A DNA stretch of 64,000 nucleotides from NCBI GenBank assembly GCA_965221735.1, contig OZ244910.1, forward strand, positions 992,001 to 1,056,000, read 5' to 3'. Under the pieces are notes generated by a model, which saw only the letters and a list, made by a program, of their open reading frames with translations, was not told the origin of the DNA and did not search any database. The stretch is from UBA2991 sp965221735. GTDB taxonomy: Bacteria > Chloroflexota > Dehalococcoidia > Tepidiformales > Tepidiformaceae. The translations under genes were made by a program, and so were the position numbers. This document shows, piece by piece, positions 1 through 9,095 of this stretch; position 1 is the stretch's first letter; each line of letters begins with the position of its first letter.

Positions 1-477
1 CTGGCGTACGGGCATGCCGAACGCCACGGCGGAGCCGAGCACGAACGCCAGGGCGAGGACGCCCCAGATGTTCAGCGAGCCCATCGCCACCAGCGTGGCC
101 GCCCCGGCCGTGATGGCGATGCCCGCACCCTGGCTCCCGAAGAGGAGCAACCGCCGGTCCAGCCGGTCCGCGAGGATGCCGGCGTAGAGCCCGAAGAGGA
201 GGATGGGCAGGCCCAGCGCCGCGATGACGAACCCGAGCACGGCGCCCTCGCCCACCGTGAATCCGGACCAGAGCTGTACGCCGCCTTCCCCGATCTCGAT
301 CGCCAGCCAGGCAAACGTGAACTGCTGGATCGATTGCGAGAGCGCGAACGTGATCGTGTTCGCCCACAGCAGCGTGAACGGCTTCGAGCGGAACGCGGCG
401 AACGTCGAGTGCGAGAGCCCGCGGCCCTCGTGCTCAACCGCTACCGGGTCCGCCGCTGTTTCGGAGACAGAACCCAC
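1..477 (-). CDS. MFS transporter, N-terminal part (runs off window)
   Basis: Major facilitator superfamily exporter, inner membrane; only the first 159 codons lie in the window and the frame is open to base 1. The product begins MGSVSETAADPV and contains the MFS loop 2-3 signature-like run GILADRLDRRLLLFG after two hydrophobic segments. It is a close paralogue of the next gene upstream (547-1899), matching it nearly residue for residue (for example LLWANTITFALSQ in both). GTG start chosen because it aligns with the GTG of the paralogue and both carry the same -10-like box at equal distance. There is no Shine-Dalgarno. Substrate unknown; probably drug or metabolite efflux. Confidence 0.85.
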   Translation of the reverse strand, partial: MGSVSETAADPVAVEHEGRGLSHSTFAAFRSKPFTLLWANTITFALSQSIQQFTFAWLAIEIGEGGVQLWSGFTVGEGAVLGFVIAALGLPILLFGLYAGILADRLDRRLLLFGSQGAGIAITAGAATLVAMGSLNIWGVLALAFVLGSAVAFGMPVRQ

Positions 478-486
478 GTACCGCCG

Positions 487-492
487 ATGCTA
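487..492 (-). promoter_or_regulatory. -10-like box TAGCAT for partial MFS gene
   Basis: TAGCAT on the minus strand, 9 nt before the GTG start at 477. The same box at the same spacing precedes the paralogue at 1899. No ribosome binding site lies between box and start, so a leaderless or near-leaderless transcript is inferred. No convincing -35 seen. Confidence 0.4.
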
Positions 493-546
493 CAGCGCCC
501 GGACTGCCGCCATGCGGGTCGCGGCAGCCGTCGTCACGTGGCAGCG

Positions 547-1899
547 CTACCTGCCCATTGCCGCTGCCGTGCCCGCCGGATCGGGCGCCGAGCTCATCCG
601 CCTCAGGGCCGGCTGCGTCGCGATAACGGCGACGCCGAGCAGGAAGAGCAGCGCGCCGCCGATGGCAAACCAGTAGCGTGCGCCCACGACATCCGCCATC
701 GGTCCCGCGATGAGTGCGCCGATCGGCATCGCTCCCGCCATGCACATCTGGTAGATGCTCATCACCCGCCCCATGATCGCGTTCGGCGTGTGCGCCTGGA
801 CCAGGGCCATGTTCAGGTTGATGAAAATCCCGGCGTTGAAGCCCGTGATGAACATGATCACCAGGGCCATCGAGTACCAGGGCGCAAGGCCCAGCGCGAC
901 GTTCAGCACACCGCCCGCCACCAGCGTGCAGAGGAAATAGAACCCTGCCCGGTCGACCCGCCGGAACGAGGCCAGCACGACGGACGTGATCAGCGTGCCG
1001 AACAGCATAATCGTGAAGAGCATCGAGGCCTTGAACGGGCCCGCGTCCAGTTCGTCAAGCGCTATCTTGGGAAGGAGCGCCTGGAACGTGCCCGCCATCG
1101 CGAGGGCGGTTGCGAGCAGCACGATCATGAGCGTGCGGATGCCCGGGTGGTGGATCACGAAGGACAGGCCCTCACGAAGGTCTTCCCCTATTCGTCGTGG
1201 TGTGCCGCCCCTGACGTTGGGCACGCGGATGGGGATCAACGCGAACAGCCCGAGCGTCAGGAGTATTGCCTGCGCCGCGAATGCCGCTTCGATCCCCCCG
1301 AAGGCGATAACGGCCCCGCTGACCGCCGCCCCCGCCTGCGCTACCTGTGCGCTGACGTTCATCAGGGTGACGGCGTTGAGGACCCGTTCGGGGGAGACCA
1401 GCGAGGGCACAATCGCCTGCCGAACCGGCATCCCGAAGGCGGTGGTGCACCCCAGCACGAACGCTAGGCCAAAGATTCCCCAGATGTTCAGGGATCCCAG
1501 TGCTACGAGAGTCGCCGCGCCGGCCGCAAGCGCGATTCCGCCTATCTGGGTGCCGAAGAGCAGCAGTCGTCGGTCCATGCGATCGGTGAGGATGCCGGCG
1601 TAGAGACCGAAGAAGAGGACGGGCAGGCCCAGCGCGGCGATGACGAGGCCCACCACCGTGCCTGACTGTGCCGTAAAGCCGGCCCAGAGCTCCACGCCCC
1701 CGTCGCCGGCGATGTCGAGCGCCAGCCACGCGAACGTGAACATCTGGATCGCCTGCGAGAGGGCGAACGTGATCGTGTTTGCCCACAGCAGGGCGAACGG
1801 CTTCTGCCGGAATACGGCGAAGGTCGAGCGGGAGAGACCCCGCCCGCCCTCGATCGAAACCTCGACAGGTCCAGCCTTCGTCTCGGAAAGGGATGCCAC
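547..1899 (-). CDS. MFS transporter
   Basis: Full-length major facilitator superfamily permease of 450 residues with about twelve hydrophobic segments, inner membrane. It belongs to the EntS/MFS_3-like exporter group by overall pattern; the loop GILTDRMDRRLLLFG follows the first segments. It sits downstream of two P450 genes on the same strand (33 bases after the second), so export of a P450 product or substrate is plausible but unproven. GTG start at 1899 has no Shine-Dalgarno but a -10-like TAGCAT nearby. It is followed after 69 bases by a second copy, a tandem duplication. Substrate cannot be read from sequence. Confidence 0.9.
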   Translation of the reverse strand: MASLSETKAGPVEVSIEGGRGLSRSTFAVFRQKPFALLWANTITFALSQAIQMFTFAWLALDIAGDGGVELWAGFTAQSGTVVGLVIAALGLPVLFFGLYAGILTDRMDRRLLLFGTQIGGIALAAGAATLVALGSLNIWGIFGLAFVLGCTTAFGMPVRQAIVPSLVSPERVLNAVTLMNVSAQVAQAGAAVSGAVIAFGGIEAAFAAQAILLTLGLFALIPIRVPNVRGGTPRRIGEDLREGLSFVIHHPGIRTLMIVLLATALAMAGTFQALLPKIALDELDAGPFKASMLFTIMLFGTLITSVVLASFRRVDRAGFYFLCTLVAGGVLNVALGLAPWYSMALVIMFITGFNAGIFINLNMALVQAHTPNAIMGRVMSIYQMCMAGAMPIGALIAGPMADVVGARYWFAIGGALLFLLGVAVIATQPALRRMSSAPDPAGTAAAMGR

Positions 1900-1908
1900 G
1901 TTCGGGCG

Positions 1909-1914
1909 ATGCTA
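1909..1914 (-). promoter_or_regulatory. -10-like box TAGCAT for MFS gene
   Basis: TAGCAT on the minus strand, 9 nt upstream of the GTG at 1899. The surrounding CTGTAGCATCG is identical to the one before the downstream MFS copy, so the duplication carried its promoter. No Shine-Dalgarno between. Confidence 0.4.
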
Positions 1915-1931
1915 CAGGGCTGCGGGTGTCC

Positions 1932-3080
1932 CTACCCCGAGACCGGGAGCCGGCGCCTTCCCCACAGGAAGAACGGAGCGATCCGCTCGCCGTCCCCCAG
2001 GAGCTGCAGGTCGGGGCAGCGCTGCAGCAGCGTGCGCAGCGCAACCCGAGCCTCCAGCCGCGCCAGCGGCGCCCCCAGGCAGAAGTGCACGCCCAGCCCG
2101 AACCCCAGGTGCCTGTTCCGTTCGCGGTCCAGCGAGAACTCGTCCGGCGACGGGAACGCTTCCGGATCCCGGTTCGCGGCGGCGTAGTGCATCATCACCT
2201 TTGCGTCTTTCGGAATCGCCCCTCCCTCGAGTTCCACGTCCTTCGTCGTGGTTCGGTAGAGGCCCAGGACGGGTGGGTCGAAGCGCAGGCTCTCCTCGAC
2301 CGCGGCGTCGATGAGGCTGGGGTCCGCCACCAACCGCTCCCAGAGCGGTCGGTCCTGCAGCAGCCGCCAGACCATGTTCGTGATGAGCGACGTCGTGGTC
2401 TCGTTTCCGCCCACGAACAGCTGGTTCACGACCCCGAGGAGCTCCTCGTCGGTGAGTCCCTTGCCGTCCTGCTCGGCCGTCACAAGCTCGCTGATGAGGT
2501 CGTCGCGCGGGTTCTCCCGCCGCTCTCGGATGACGCCCAGCAGGTAGGCGGCCAGCTCGCCCATCTCCGCCGCCCAGGGCGTGGGATCCTCCGCGCCCAT
2601 CGCTTCCACGGTGATGTCGGACCAGTACTTGAACTTCTGCAGGTCGTCACCGGGCACGCCCAGCATCTCCACGATCACGATCACCGGCAGGGGGAAGGCG
2701 TAGTCGTCGTGCATGTCCCAGTTGCCGGCGTCGACCCGCTTGTCGAGCAGTTCCTCCGAGATCTCCACGATCCGGTCCGCCCACTCGGCGATCGCCCGCG
2801 GCGTGAACGCCTGCTGCACGAGTCCCCGGTAGAAGGTGTGCTGGGGCGGGTTCGAGAGCATCCCCCCCGGCGGGCTGTGGCGCGGCCCCTGCCCCCACTC
2901 GCTTGAGTACGTCTCGATATCGAGCAGCGCTCCCTGCACGTCTGCGAAACGCGACAGCGTATAGAACGGCGGCTCGAACGCCTCGAAGAAGTGCACCGGC
3001 TCCTCTTCGAGGAGGTGGTGGTAGGCGACGCTCGGCTCGGCCCGGACCTCGTCCGAAAGCGGGTTGTACCCGTCGACCAT
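1932..3080 (-). CDS. cytochrome P450
   Basis: Soluble bacterial-class P450 monooxygenase, 382 residues. Visible motifs: I-helix FVGGNETTTSL with the acid-alcohol pair, K-helix EESLRF (ExxR), and heme loop FGLGVHFCLG with the axial Cys near residue 334. It needs an external ferredoxin and reductase, neither of which is in the window. It starts 8 bases after the stop of another P450 (3088-4437), so the two are co-transcribed, and two MFS genes follow. Substrate unknown; the neighbourhood of LLM and SDR enzymes suggests hydrophobic xenobiotic, terpenoid or steroid-like compounds. Confidence 0.95.
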   Translation of the reverse strand: MVDGYNPLSDEVRAEPSVAYHHLLEEEPVHFFEAFEPPFYTLSRFADVQGALLDIETYSSEWGQGPRHSPPGGMLSNPPQHTFYRGLVQQAFTPRAIAEWADRIVEISEELLDKRVDAGNWDMHDDYAFPLPVIVIVEMLGVPGDDLQKFKYWSDITVEAMGAEDPTPWAAEMGELAAYLLGVIRERRENPRDDLISELVTAEQDGKGLTDEELLGVVNQLFVGGNETTTSLITNMVWRLLQDRPLWERLVADPSLIDAAVEESLRFDPPVLGLYRTTTKDVELEGGAIPKDAKVMMHYAAANRDPEAFPSPDEFSLDRERNRHLGFGLGVHFCLGAPLARLEARVALRTLLQRCPDLQLLGDGERIAPFFLWGRRRLPVSG

Positions 3081-3087
3081 CCCGGCG

Positions 3088-4437
3088 CTACGCCGTGACC
3101 GCGGCCCGGCGCTTCGTGAACGCCAGGTCGAGGTGGTACAGGCCGAGCATGATGCCCGGCTGGTGCTCGAAGTCGTTGGTGTCCTTCAGCTCGATCGTCT
3201 CCAGCCGGTCCAGCAGGGCGTTCACGGCCACGTTCTGCTCCATGCGCGAGAGTCCCGCTCCCGGACAGGAGCGCGGCCCCTGCGAGAACGTCAGGTGCCG
3301 GCCGGCGTGCGGTCGCGTCAGGTCGAGCTGGTCCGCGTTCGGGTAGTGCTCCGGGTCGCGGTTCCCCGCCCCGAAGCGCAGGTGCAGCGTCGACCCGGCC
3401 GGGATGTTCACCCCGCCCATCTCGAAGTCGACGCGCGCCGTACGCGCCGTCAGGCCCTGCGTCGGCGCGTAGAGGCGAAGCGCTTCCTCGACGAAGAAGC
3501 GCACCTTCGTCCGGTCCGCCCGCAGCTCCTCGACGAACTCAGGATGTTGTGCGAGCAGCATCGCCTCTGCTGTCAGCGCGTACTGCGTCGTCTCGTTTCC
3601 GCCGATGTGCATCAGCAGGGCAACGCTCGTGATATCGCCGTCGCTGAACGGCTTCCCCTCGAACTCCAGCTGGGTGAGGTAGGAGATCATGTCGTCCTTG
3701 GGATTGCGACGCTTCTCCTGGATCTGCTCCGCAAGGTACGCGTTGAAGGCGACGAGCTCGCGCGCGTTCTCGACCTCGTCCTCGTCGCTCATGGTGCTGT
3801 TCACGCCCCTGCCGTAGACGAAGCGGCGCACCTGCGCCTCCTCCATCTTCCGCAGCATCGGCATGTCCTCCAGCGGAAGCCCGAGGATGGTCGTGATCAC
3901 GACCTGGGGAAGGGGCGCCGCGAAGCCCTTCACGAACTCGACCTCGCCGGCCTCGATCCAGTTGTCGATCAGCCGGTGCGCGGCCGCCTCGGCCATCTTC
4001 TGGTGGCGCTGCGCCCCTTCCGGCCCCACCCACGGGTCGGTCACGAGGCGCTTGTAACGCATCGCCTGCTCATCGCTCGAGCGCAGGTCCTGCTGCGCGT
4101 TGAACGCGTCGCCGAAGCCAGCCTCCTCGAAGATCTCCTCCTGCAGGGGGCTGTTGCCGTTCCCCTGCATCGCCTGGTCCTCGCGACCGAGCACGAGGTT
4201 CCGGTCTCGCGCGACCCGCGCGATGTCCTCGTACCGCGTCAGGATGAACGCGTCTGTCCCCGGCTCGCGGCCCTCGCCCGGCAGGCGAATCACCGGACAC
4301 TCCTCCTGGAGCTTCCGGTACGCCTCGAACCACCACTCCTGCGACCCTGCCGCAAAGAGGTCGATCTCCTCATGGTTCACCGGACACTGCGCCGGCGCTG
4401 TCGGAACCTCGGTGGTCCCGTGGTGGGTCATCGACAT
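3088..4437 (-). CDS. cytochrome P450
   Basis: P450 of 449 residues from the ATG at 4437, chosen over an upstream in-frame start because GAGAGGAG lies 6 nt before it. I-helix contains HIGGNETTQYAL, the ExxR is EEALRL, and the heme loop is FSQGPRSCPG with the axial Cys near residue 391. This loop (SQG...CPGAGLSR.EQ) closely matches the P450 at 31475-32713, so these two are paralogues of one subfamily and differ from the neighbour at 1932-3080. First gene of a P450-P450-MFS-MFS run. Redox partner and substrate unknown. Confidence 0.95.
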   Translation of the reverse strand: MSMTHHGTTEVPTAPAQCPVNHEEIDLFAAGSQEWWFEAYRKLQEECPVIRLPGEGREPGTDAFILTRYEDIARVARDRNLVLGREDQAMQGNGNSPLQEEIFEEAGFGDAFNAQQDLRSSDEQAMRYKRLVTDPWVGPEGAQRHQKMAEAAAHRLIDNWIEAGEVEFVKGFAAPLPQVVITTILGLPLEDMPMLRKMEEAQVRRFVYGRGVNSTMSDEDEVENARELVAFNAYLAEQIQEKRRNPKDDMISYLTQLEFEGKPFSDGDITSVALLMHIGGNETTQYALTAEAMLLAQHPEFVEELRADRTKVRFFVEEALRLYAPTQGLTARTARVDFEMGGVNIPAGSTLHLRFGAGNRDPEHYPNADQLDLTRPHAGRHLTFSQGPRSCPGAGLSRMEQNVAVNALLDRLETIELKDTNDFEHQPGIMLGLYHLDLAFTKRRAAVTA

Positions 4438-4542
4438 CGCGCACTCCTCTCGGCGCAGGCCGCGCCGGTCAGGCTGGCCGCATGATCGCACTCCGCGGCG
4501 GAGGCTGCCACCATCCGGTCGGTACCTGGGGAGAGTGCTGCC

Positions 4543-5184
4543 CTACCCGCCCCACCGGTCCCAGTGCGTGACCTCCTGCCAGGGCTTGCGCCAGGGGCGG
4601 CCCCACGGACCCCTCGGGTAGCCGACCGGGATCAGCGCCGTGATCGTGACGTCCTCCGGGAGGCCGAGCACGTCGCGGACCTCGGCCGTGTCCTCGGGCC
4701 TGACCGGCGTGTAGTCCGTCGCCAGCGTCAGGAGCACCGTGCCCAGACCGCGGGAGCGGGCCGCCAGCAGGATGTTCTGGACGGCCGGGTAGGTCGAGCT
4801 GAAGAAGCCCGAGGAGACGTCGGAGTTGTCGGGCGCGCGGCCGTGCAGGCAGGTCACGATGATCGCCGGCGACTCGTCCAGGTGCTCGACGTTGTGCATC
4901 GCCTTCGAGTAGACGCGCTGGCGGTCTGCGGTGATGTCGGGGTCGGCGAGCACGCCGTCGCGGATGTAGCGGTCGCCCACGTCCTTGTAGGCCGCGCCGA
5001 TCTTCGCGATCTGCTCGGGGTCGGTCACGACCACGTAGGCCCACATCTGCGTGTTGCCCGCGCTGGGCGCCATCGTCGCCGCCTCGATGATGTACTCGAG
5101 GTCCTCGCGCGCCACCGGATCGGGCTTCAGGTGACGCATGCTCCGCGTCGTGAAAATCGCTTCGTGGACCGAAAGGTCACCCAT
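4543..5184 (-). CDS. nitroreductase family protein
   Basis: FMN-dependent nitroreductase-fold oxidoreductase, about 213 residues. N-terminal part shows the family hallmark TTRSMRHLKPDPV followed by EAATMAPSAGNTQMW (FMN phosphate-binding Ser/Asn region), and the C-terminal LIPVGYPRG is the usual nitroreductase end motif. Start at 5184 is preceded by AGGAG at good spacing; an upstream in-frame start adds a non-conserved stretch. It precedes the P450 pair on the same strand with a gap of about 105 bases. Likely NAD(P)H-dependent reduction of nitro, quinone or enone groups; exact substrate unknown. Confidence 0.9.
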   Translation of the reverse strand: MGDLSVHEAIFTTRSMRHLKPDPVAREDLEYIIEAATMAPSAGNTQMWAYVVVTDPEQIAKIGAAYKDVGDRYIRDGVLADPDITADRQRVYSKAMHNVEHLDESPAIIVTCLHGRAPDNSDVSSGFFSSTYPAVQNILLAARSRGLGTVLLTLATDYTPVRPEDTAEVRDVLGLPEDVTITALIPVGYPRGPWGRPWRKPWQEVTHWDRWGG

Positions 5185-5369
5185 CGTTTCGCTCCTGACG
5201 GCGCCCCCGGGCGCAGGTCGCTGGTGGTGCCGCACGATAGCCACGCCCGAGCAGCCCTGACAAGCGCCTCTCAACCCGCTCGGGAAGCCTTCGCAGGCGG
5301 CGAAAATGCTGGTATCGCGGAAGGTCCGGCGGTAGGATTGCGTTACGTCTATCCCTCGGGAGGGAACCC

Positions 5370-7070
5370 ATGCCCGAATTCGATACCGTCATCAAGAACG
5401 GGACGGTCTTTGACGGCCAGCGCACGCCACGATTCAACGGCGACATCGGCATCAAGGATGGTCACGTCGCTTCGATCGGCGGCAAGATCCACTCATCCGA
5501 TGCCGCGAAGGTCATCGATGCCACCGGGCTGAACGTCGCTCCCGGCTTCATCGACCTGCACACGCACTACGACTCCCAGATCTTCTGGGATCCGTACTGC
5601 TCCATCTCCGGCTGGCACGGCGTCACCTCGGTCGCCATCGGGAACTGTGGTTTCGGCTTCGCGCCCTGCAAGCCCGAGGATCAGGACCGCGCCATGCTGA
5701 CGATGTCGCGCAACGAGGCCGTGCCCCTGGAGTCGATGCAGGAAGGCATGCCCTGGGACTGGGAGACCTATCCCGAGTTCCTCAACAGCCTCGATCGCAT
5801 CCCCAAGGGCGTGAATGTGCTCAGCTACATGCCCCTCAACCCCCTCATGATGTACGTGATGGGCCTTGAGGCGGCCAAGGGCCGCCCCGCCAACGATGAG
5901 GAGATGGCGGAGATGCGCCGCCTCATGATCGAGGGCCTCGAGGCCGGCGGCTGCGGCTGGTCCGGCCAGTTCGGCGACAACGATGTGCAGCGCGACTACG
6001 ACGGCACGTTGATGATTACGAACCTCATGAAGGAGCAGGACCTCGTCTCCTTCGCCCGCGTCCTGCGTGAAGTCGGGCGGGGCTTCATCCAGTGCATCGG
6101 CGCTTCCCGCGAACTCACCGAGACCCTCGCCGACGAGAGCGGCCGCCCCGTCATCTACAACGTCCTGGCCGTCGCCATGGACCAGCACGGCGTCGCCATG
6201 CCGCAGTACAAGGACACCATGCAGTGGCTGGACGACTGCAACGCGCGCGGCACACGCGTCTTCGGCCAGGCCCTCACCTCGGAGAACAACTTCCAGTTCA
6301 CCTTCGAGGAGTGGAACCTCTTCGACACCAGCCCCGTCTGGCGCGAGATGACGCTCGGCACCGTGCCCGAGCGCGCCGCCAAGCTCGCCGACCCCGAGCG
6401 TCGCGCCGCCGCCAAGGCCGAGTACGACGACTCCGAGCGCACCGGCCAGGGCGTCGTCTTCTCCATGGACGACCTCATCATCGGCGAGGTGCACACGCCG
6501 GAGCTTGAGAAGTACACCGGCCTGACCGTTGCCGAGGCCGCCGAGGAGCGTGGCCAGCACGTCATCGACGCGATGCTCGACATCGCCCTCGCGGACGACA
6601 TGAAGGCGCTCTTCGTCACCTCCCCGCGTCCCTACGACATGGACGCCATGAGGGAGATGGCGAACTCCGCGTTCGCGCTCCCCGGTGTCTCCGACGGCGG
6701 CGCCCACACGAAGTTCATCACCCTCGGCCGCTACCCGACCGAGTTCCTGGCGCTCCTCGTTCGCGACAACGAGGTGATGGACCTTGAGCAGGCCCACTGG
6801 CGCCTGAGCGCCTACCCGGCGCTGGCGGCCGGCTTCCGCGACCGCGGCACCATCCGCGAGGGCGCGCCCGCCGACATCGTCATCTACGACTTCGAGAAGC
6901 TGCAGATGGGCGAGACGGAGAAGGCGTACGACTACCCGGCGGGCGCCTGGCGCCTTGTCCGGAAGCCGGAGGGCTACCGTCACATCATCGTCAACGGCGA
7001 GGAGACGTTCGTCGACGGCGAATGCACGGGCGCGACGAGCGGCAAGCTCCTGCGCCACGGCTCCGCCTAG
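5370..7070 (+). CDS. D-aminoacylase-type amidohydrolase
   Basis: Metal-dependent amidohydrolase of the N-acyl-D-amino-acid deacylase/dihydroorotase-like group, 566 residues, probably cytoplasmic. Visible ligands: HTH at residues 64-66 in DLHTHYDSQ, the conserved Cys in GNCGFGF near residue 93, and the late SDGGAH motif. Strong Shine-Dalgarno GGGAGGG before the ATG. Close paralogue of 20538-22274; both keep the stretch FWDPYCSISGWHGVTS almost unchanged. Followed by a peptide-binding lipoprotein (7200-9014), so the pair may import and deacylate N-acylated amino acids or amides. Substrate is inferred only from family. Confidence 0.9.
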   Translation: MPEFDTVIKNGTVFDGQRTPRFNGDIGIKDGHVASIGGKIHSSDAAKVIDATGLNVAPGFIDLHTHYDSQIFWDPYCSISGWHGVTSVAIGNCGFGFAPCKPEDQDRAMLTMSRNEAVPLESMQEGMPWDWETYPEFLNSLDRIPKGVNVLSYMPLNPLMMYVMGLEAAKGRPANDEEMAEMRRLMIEGLEAGGCGWSGQFGDNDVQRDYDGTLMITNLMKEQDLVSFARVLREVGRGFIQCIGASRELTETLADESGRPVIYNVLAVAMDQHGVAMPQYKDTMQWLDDCNARGTRVFGQALTSENNFQFTFEEWNLFDTSPVWREMTLGTVPERAAKLADPERRAAAKAEYDDSERTGQGVVFSMDDLIIGEVHTPELEKYTGLTVAEAAEERGQHVIDAMLDIALADDMKALFVTSPRPYDMDAMREMANSAFALPGVSDGGAHTKFITLGRYPTEFLALLVRDNEVMDLEQAHWRLSAYPALAAGFRDRGTIREGAPADIVIYDFEKLQMGETEKAYDYPAGAWRLVRKPEGYRHIIVNGEETFVDGECTGATSGKLLRHGSA

Positions 7071-7098
7071 GACAGAACGTCATCGGCAACGCACCAGC

Positions 7099-7123
7099 GC
7101 GGGGCGCCCATCGGGCGCCCCGC
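7099..7123. terminator. GC-rich hairpin between amidohydrolase and binding protein
   Basis: Perfect 11-bp inverted repeat GCGGGGCGCCC with loop ATC. No T-run follows, so it is either a weak terminator/attenuator that lowers read-through into the binding-protein gene or an mRNA stabiliser. Confidence 0.4.
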
Positions 7124-7199
7124 TCCGTGTCACGGGCATTGCGCGATGCCATAGAATGCCCGTCACCGCACGCGGCGGCCCGACCGACAAGGAGGCAAT

Positions 7200-9014
7200 A
7201 TGGCCGAGAACTACTGGACCAGGTACATGCGCAGGCGTCCCCTGTCCCGCAGGGCGTTCCTGACGGGAACTGCCCTCGCAGGGGGTGGGGCCGCCACGGC
7301 TCTGCTGATCGGCTGCGGCGACGACGATGACGACGAGCCTTCCGCTCCGGCAGCGACAGCCGCCCGGGCGACCGAAGCTGCCGCCGAGGCGACCGAGGCC
7401 GCAGCAGACGCCACCGAGGCTGCCGCCGAGGCGACCGAGGCTGCCGCCGAGGCCACCGCTACGGCCGCGCCCGTTCGCACCGATATCACGCGTGGCGGGA
7501 TTCTGACGCTGGCCAGCCCCGTTACCGGCGACCAGGTGTACGACCCGGCAATCACGAACCACGCGACCACGTACGCGATCGCGATGGGGCGGACCTTCAA
7601 CCGCATCCTGAACTACGACGGGACGGGCCGGGTGAACCCCGAGTTGGCCGAGTCGCTCCCCGAGCAGCCCGACGACCTCACCTACGTCTTCAAGCTGAAT
7701 CCCAACATCCACTGGCACGACCTGCCCCCCGCAAACGGCCGGCAGTTCACCGCCGAGGACGCGGCCTTCGGCATCAACCGCTTCAACGAGGACAACGCCG
7801 AGTTCATCCAGGGTCAGCTCGACCAGGTCGACCGCATCGATGTGATCGACGACCTCACCTTCAGCGTCACGACGAAGGAACCCTTCGCCCCGATGCTCCG
7901 CTTCCTCGCCGACGACCCCGTCCTCATGGTCAACCGTGAGCAGCGGGAAGCCGTCGGCGACGAGGGCATGAAGCTCTACGAGAATCAGCTCGGCACCGGC
8001 CCCTTCATCCGCAACACGTTCGACCCCGGCGTCTACGCCAAGGTCGACCGCAACCCGAACTACTTCGAGATGGGCGAGGACGGCCAGCAGTTGCCCTACC
8101 TCGACGGGATCGAGCTCGTCGCGCTCTCTCGCGAGGCCTACGAGGGCGCCTTCATCACGGGCGAGGTCGACCTGGTCAGTTTCACGACCGGCCTGAGCCT
8201 GACCGAGGCCGAGTCTCTCCAGGGACAGATGGGCGACCGCATCGACGTGTACCGCAAGCTGCACTCCGCCATCTCGGAGACGCACATGCACACGCAGAAG
8301 CCGCCTTTCAACGACCCACGTGTGCGCCAGGCCGTGCACCTGGTCATCAACCGCCAGATCGCGGCCAACCCCCTCGGTCCGGGCAGTGGCGTGCTCATGG
8401 GCCCCGTGCCCCAGAACTTCGTGCCCCAGGCCTTCACGGAGGAGGAGCTCCTCCAGATGCCGGGCTGGCGCGAGGAGAAGGACCAGGACATCGCCGACGC
8501 GATCGCCCTCATGAACGCCGCCGGCGTGGGGGTTGGCGCCGACGAGACCATCACCATCAACACGCCCATCCAGTGCCCCTGTCACGCCACCGGCATCAAG
8601 GCGGACGTGGAGCAGCTCGGCATCAACCTGGAGCTCGAGCCGGCTACCAGCGCCGACTACTTCGCCGAGCGCGCACAGGGCAACTTCATCATGAACATTG
8701 GTCTCGAGGTCGGCGGGATCGACCCCGATACCTACATCTACCACCGGTTCCATACCGGCGCCCCGTTCAACCGGACCGCCTTCTCCGACCCCGAGGTCGA
8801 CCGCCTGCTGGAGATCCAGCGCGCGACTCTCGACCCCGAGGCGCGGGCGGACGCCATCCGCGACGCGTCGCTGGCTCTCATCGAGCACTCGCCCCAGGCC
8901 TTCACGGCCCAGCTGGTGTTCTGGCCGGTGTCCCGCAGCTACGTCCACGGCCACGCCGAGCCCGTTCCGGCTGGCCTAACCTTCAACTTTGCTCGCCTCT
9001 GGAAGGACGCGTAG
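7200..9014 (+). CDS. peptide ABC transporter substrate-binding lipoprotein
   Basis: Family 5 extracellular solute-binding protein (DppA/OppA-like), 604 residues. N-terminus has a Tat motif SRRAFL (Arg 17-18) and a lipobox ending at Cys39 (LLIGC), so it is exported folded and lipid-anchored. Residues about 59-86 are four 7-residue EAAAEAT repeats, a flexible linker. The body has the typical ...LAESLPEQPDD...YVFKLNPNIHWHD run. Start has AAGGAGG. It converges with dppB/dppC-like genes at 9096-10936, which presumably supply the membrane channel; no ATPase gene is nearby. Paralogue of 22316-24154 (both begin MA-[ED]-NYW). Confidence 0.93.
   Translation: MAENYWTRYMRRRPLSRRAFLTGTALAGGGAATALLIGCGDDDDDEPSAPAATAARATEAAAEATEAAADATEAAAEATEAAAEATATAAPVRTDITRGGILTLASPVTGDQVYDPAITNHATTYAIAMGRTFNRILNYDGTGRVNPELAESLPEQPDDLTYVFKLNPNIHWHDLPPANGRQFTAEDAAFGINRFNEDNAEFIQGQLDQVDRIDVIDDLTFSVTTKEPFAPMLRFLADDPVLMVNREQREAVGDEGMKLYENQLGTGPFIRNTFDPGVYAKVDRNPNYFEMGEDGQQLPYLDGIELVALSREAYEGAFITGEVDLVSFTTGLSLTEAESLQGQMGDRIDVYRKLHSAISETHMHTQKPPFNDPRVRQAVHLVINRQIAANPLGPGSGVLMGPVPQNFVPQAFTEEELLQMPGWREEKDQDIADAIALMNAAGVGVGADETITINTPIQCPCHATGIKADVEQLGINLELEPATSADYFAERAQGNFIMNIGLEVGGIDPDTYIYHRFHTGAPFNRTAFSDPEVDRLLEIQRATLDPEARADAIRDASLALIEHSPQAFTAQLVFWPVSRSYVHGHAEPVPAGLTFNFARLWKDA
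7374..7457 (+). repeat. 21-nt tandem repeat, four copies
   Basis: Four consecutive 21-base units of the type GAGGCTGCCGCCGAGGCGACC encode EAAAEAT x4 (second unit EAAADAT) in the linker after the lipobox of the binding protein. Units differ at third positions and a few others, so the array is not fresh, but it could change copy number by slippage. Confidence 0.8.
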
Positions 9015-9041
9015 CAACACATCAACTCCGCACCGCACACT

Positions 9042-9072
9042 GAAGAGGCCACCCCGTCGGGGCGGCCTCTTC
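9042..9072. terminator. intrinsic terminator between convergent genes
   Basis: Inverted repeat GAAGAGGCC...GGCCTCTTC with an inner CCCC/GGGG extension and one A.C mismatch, lying between the plus-strand binding protein and the minus-strand permease. The T-rich end is short on both sides; it probably works in both directions. Confidence 0.65.
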
Positions 9073-9095
9073 GCTGTTGCGGGAGTAGGGGCGGC

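Noticed and set aside
5493..7058. 521-codon minus-strand frame opposite the first amidohydrolase
   Set aside because: Shadow composition and no recognisable domain; the plus-strand product has an intact metal site.
7372..7470. Repeat region considered as CRISPR-like
   Set aside because: Direct 21-base units without spacers, inside a coding linker.
7080..8954. 624-codon minus-strand frame opposite the binding protein
   Set aside because: Shadow of the binding-protein gene; Val/Gly/Asp-rich, no motif.
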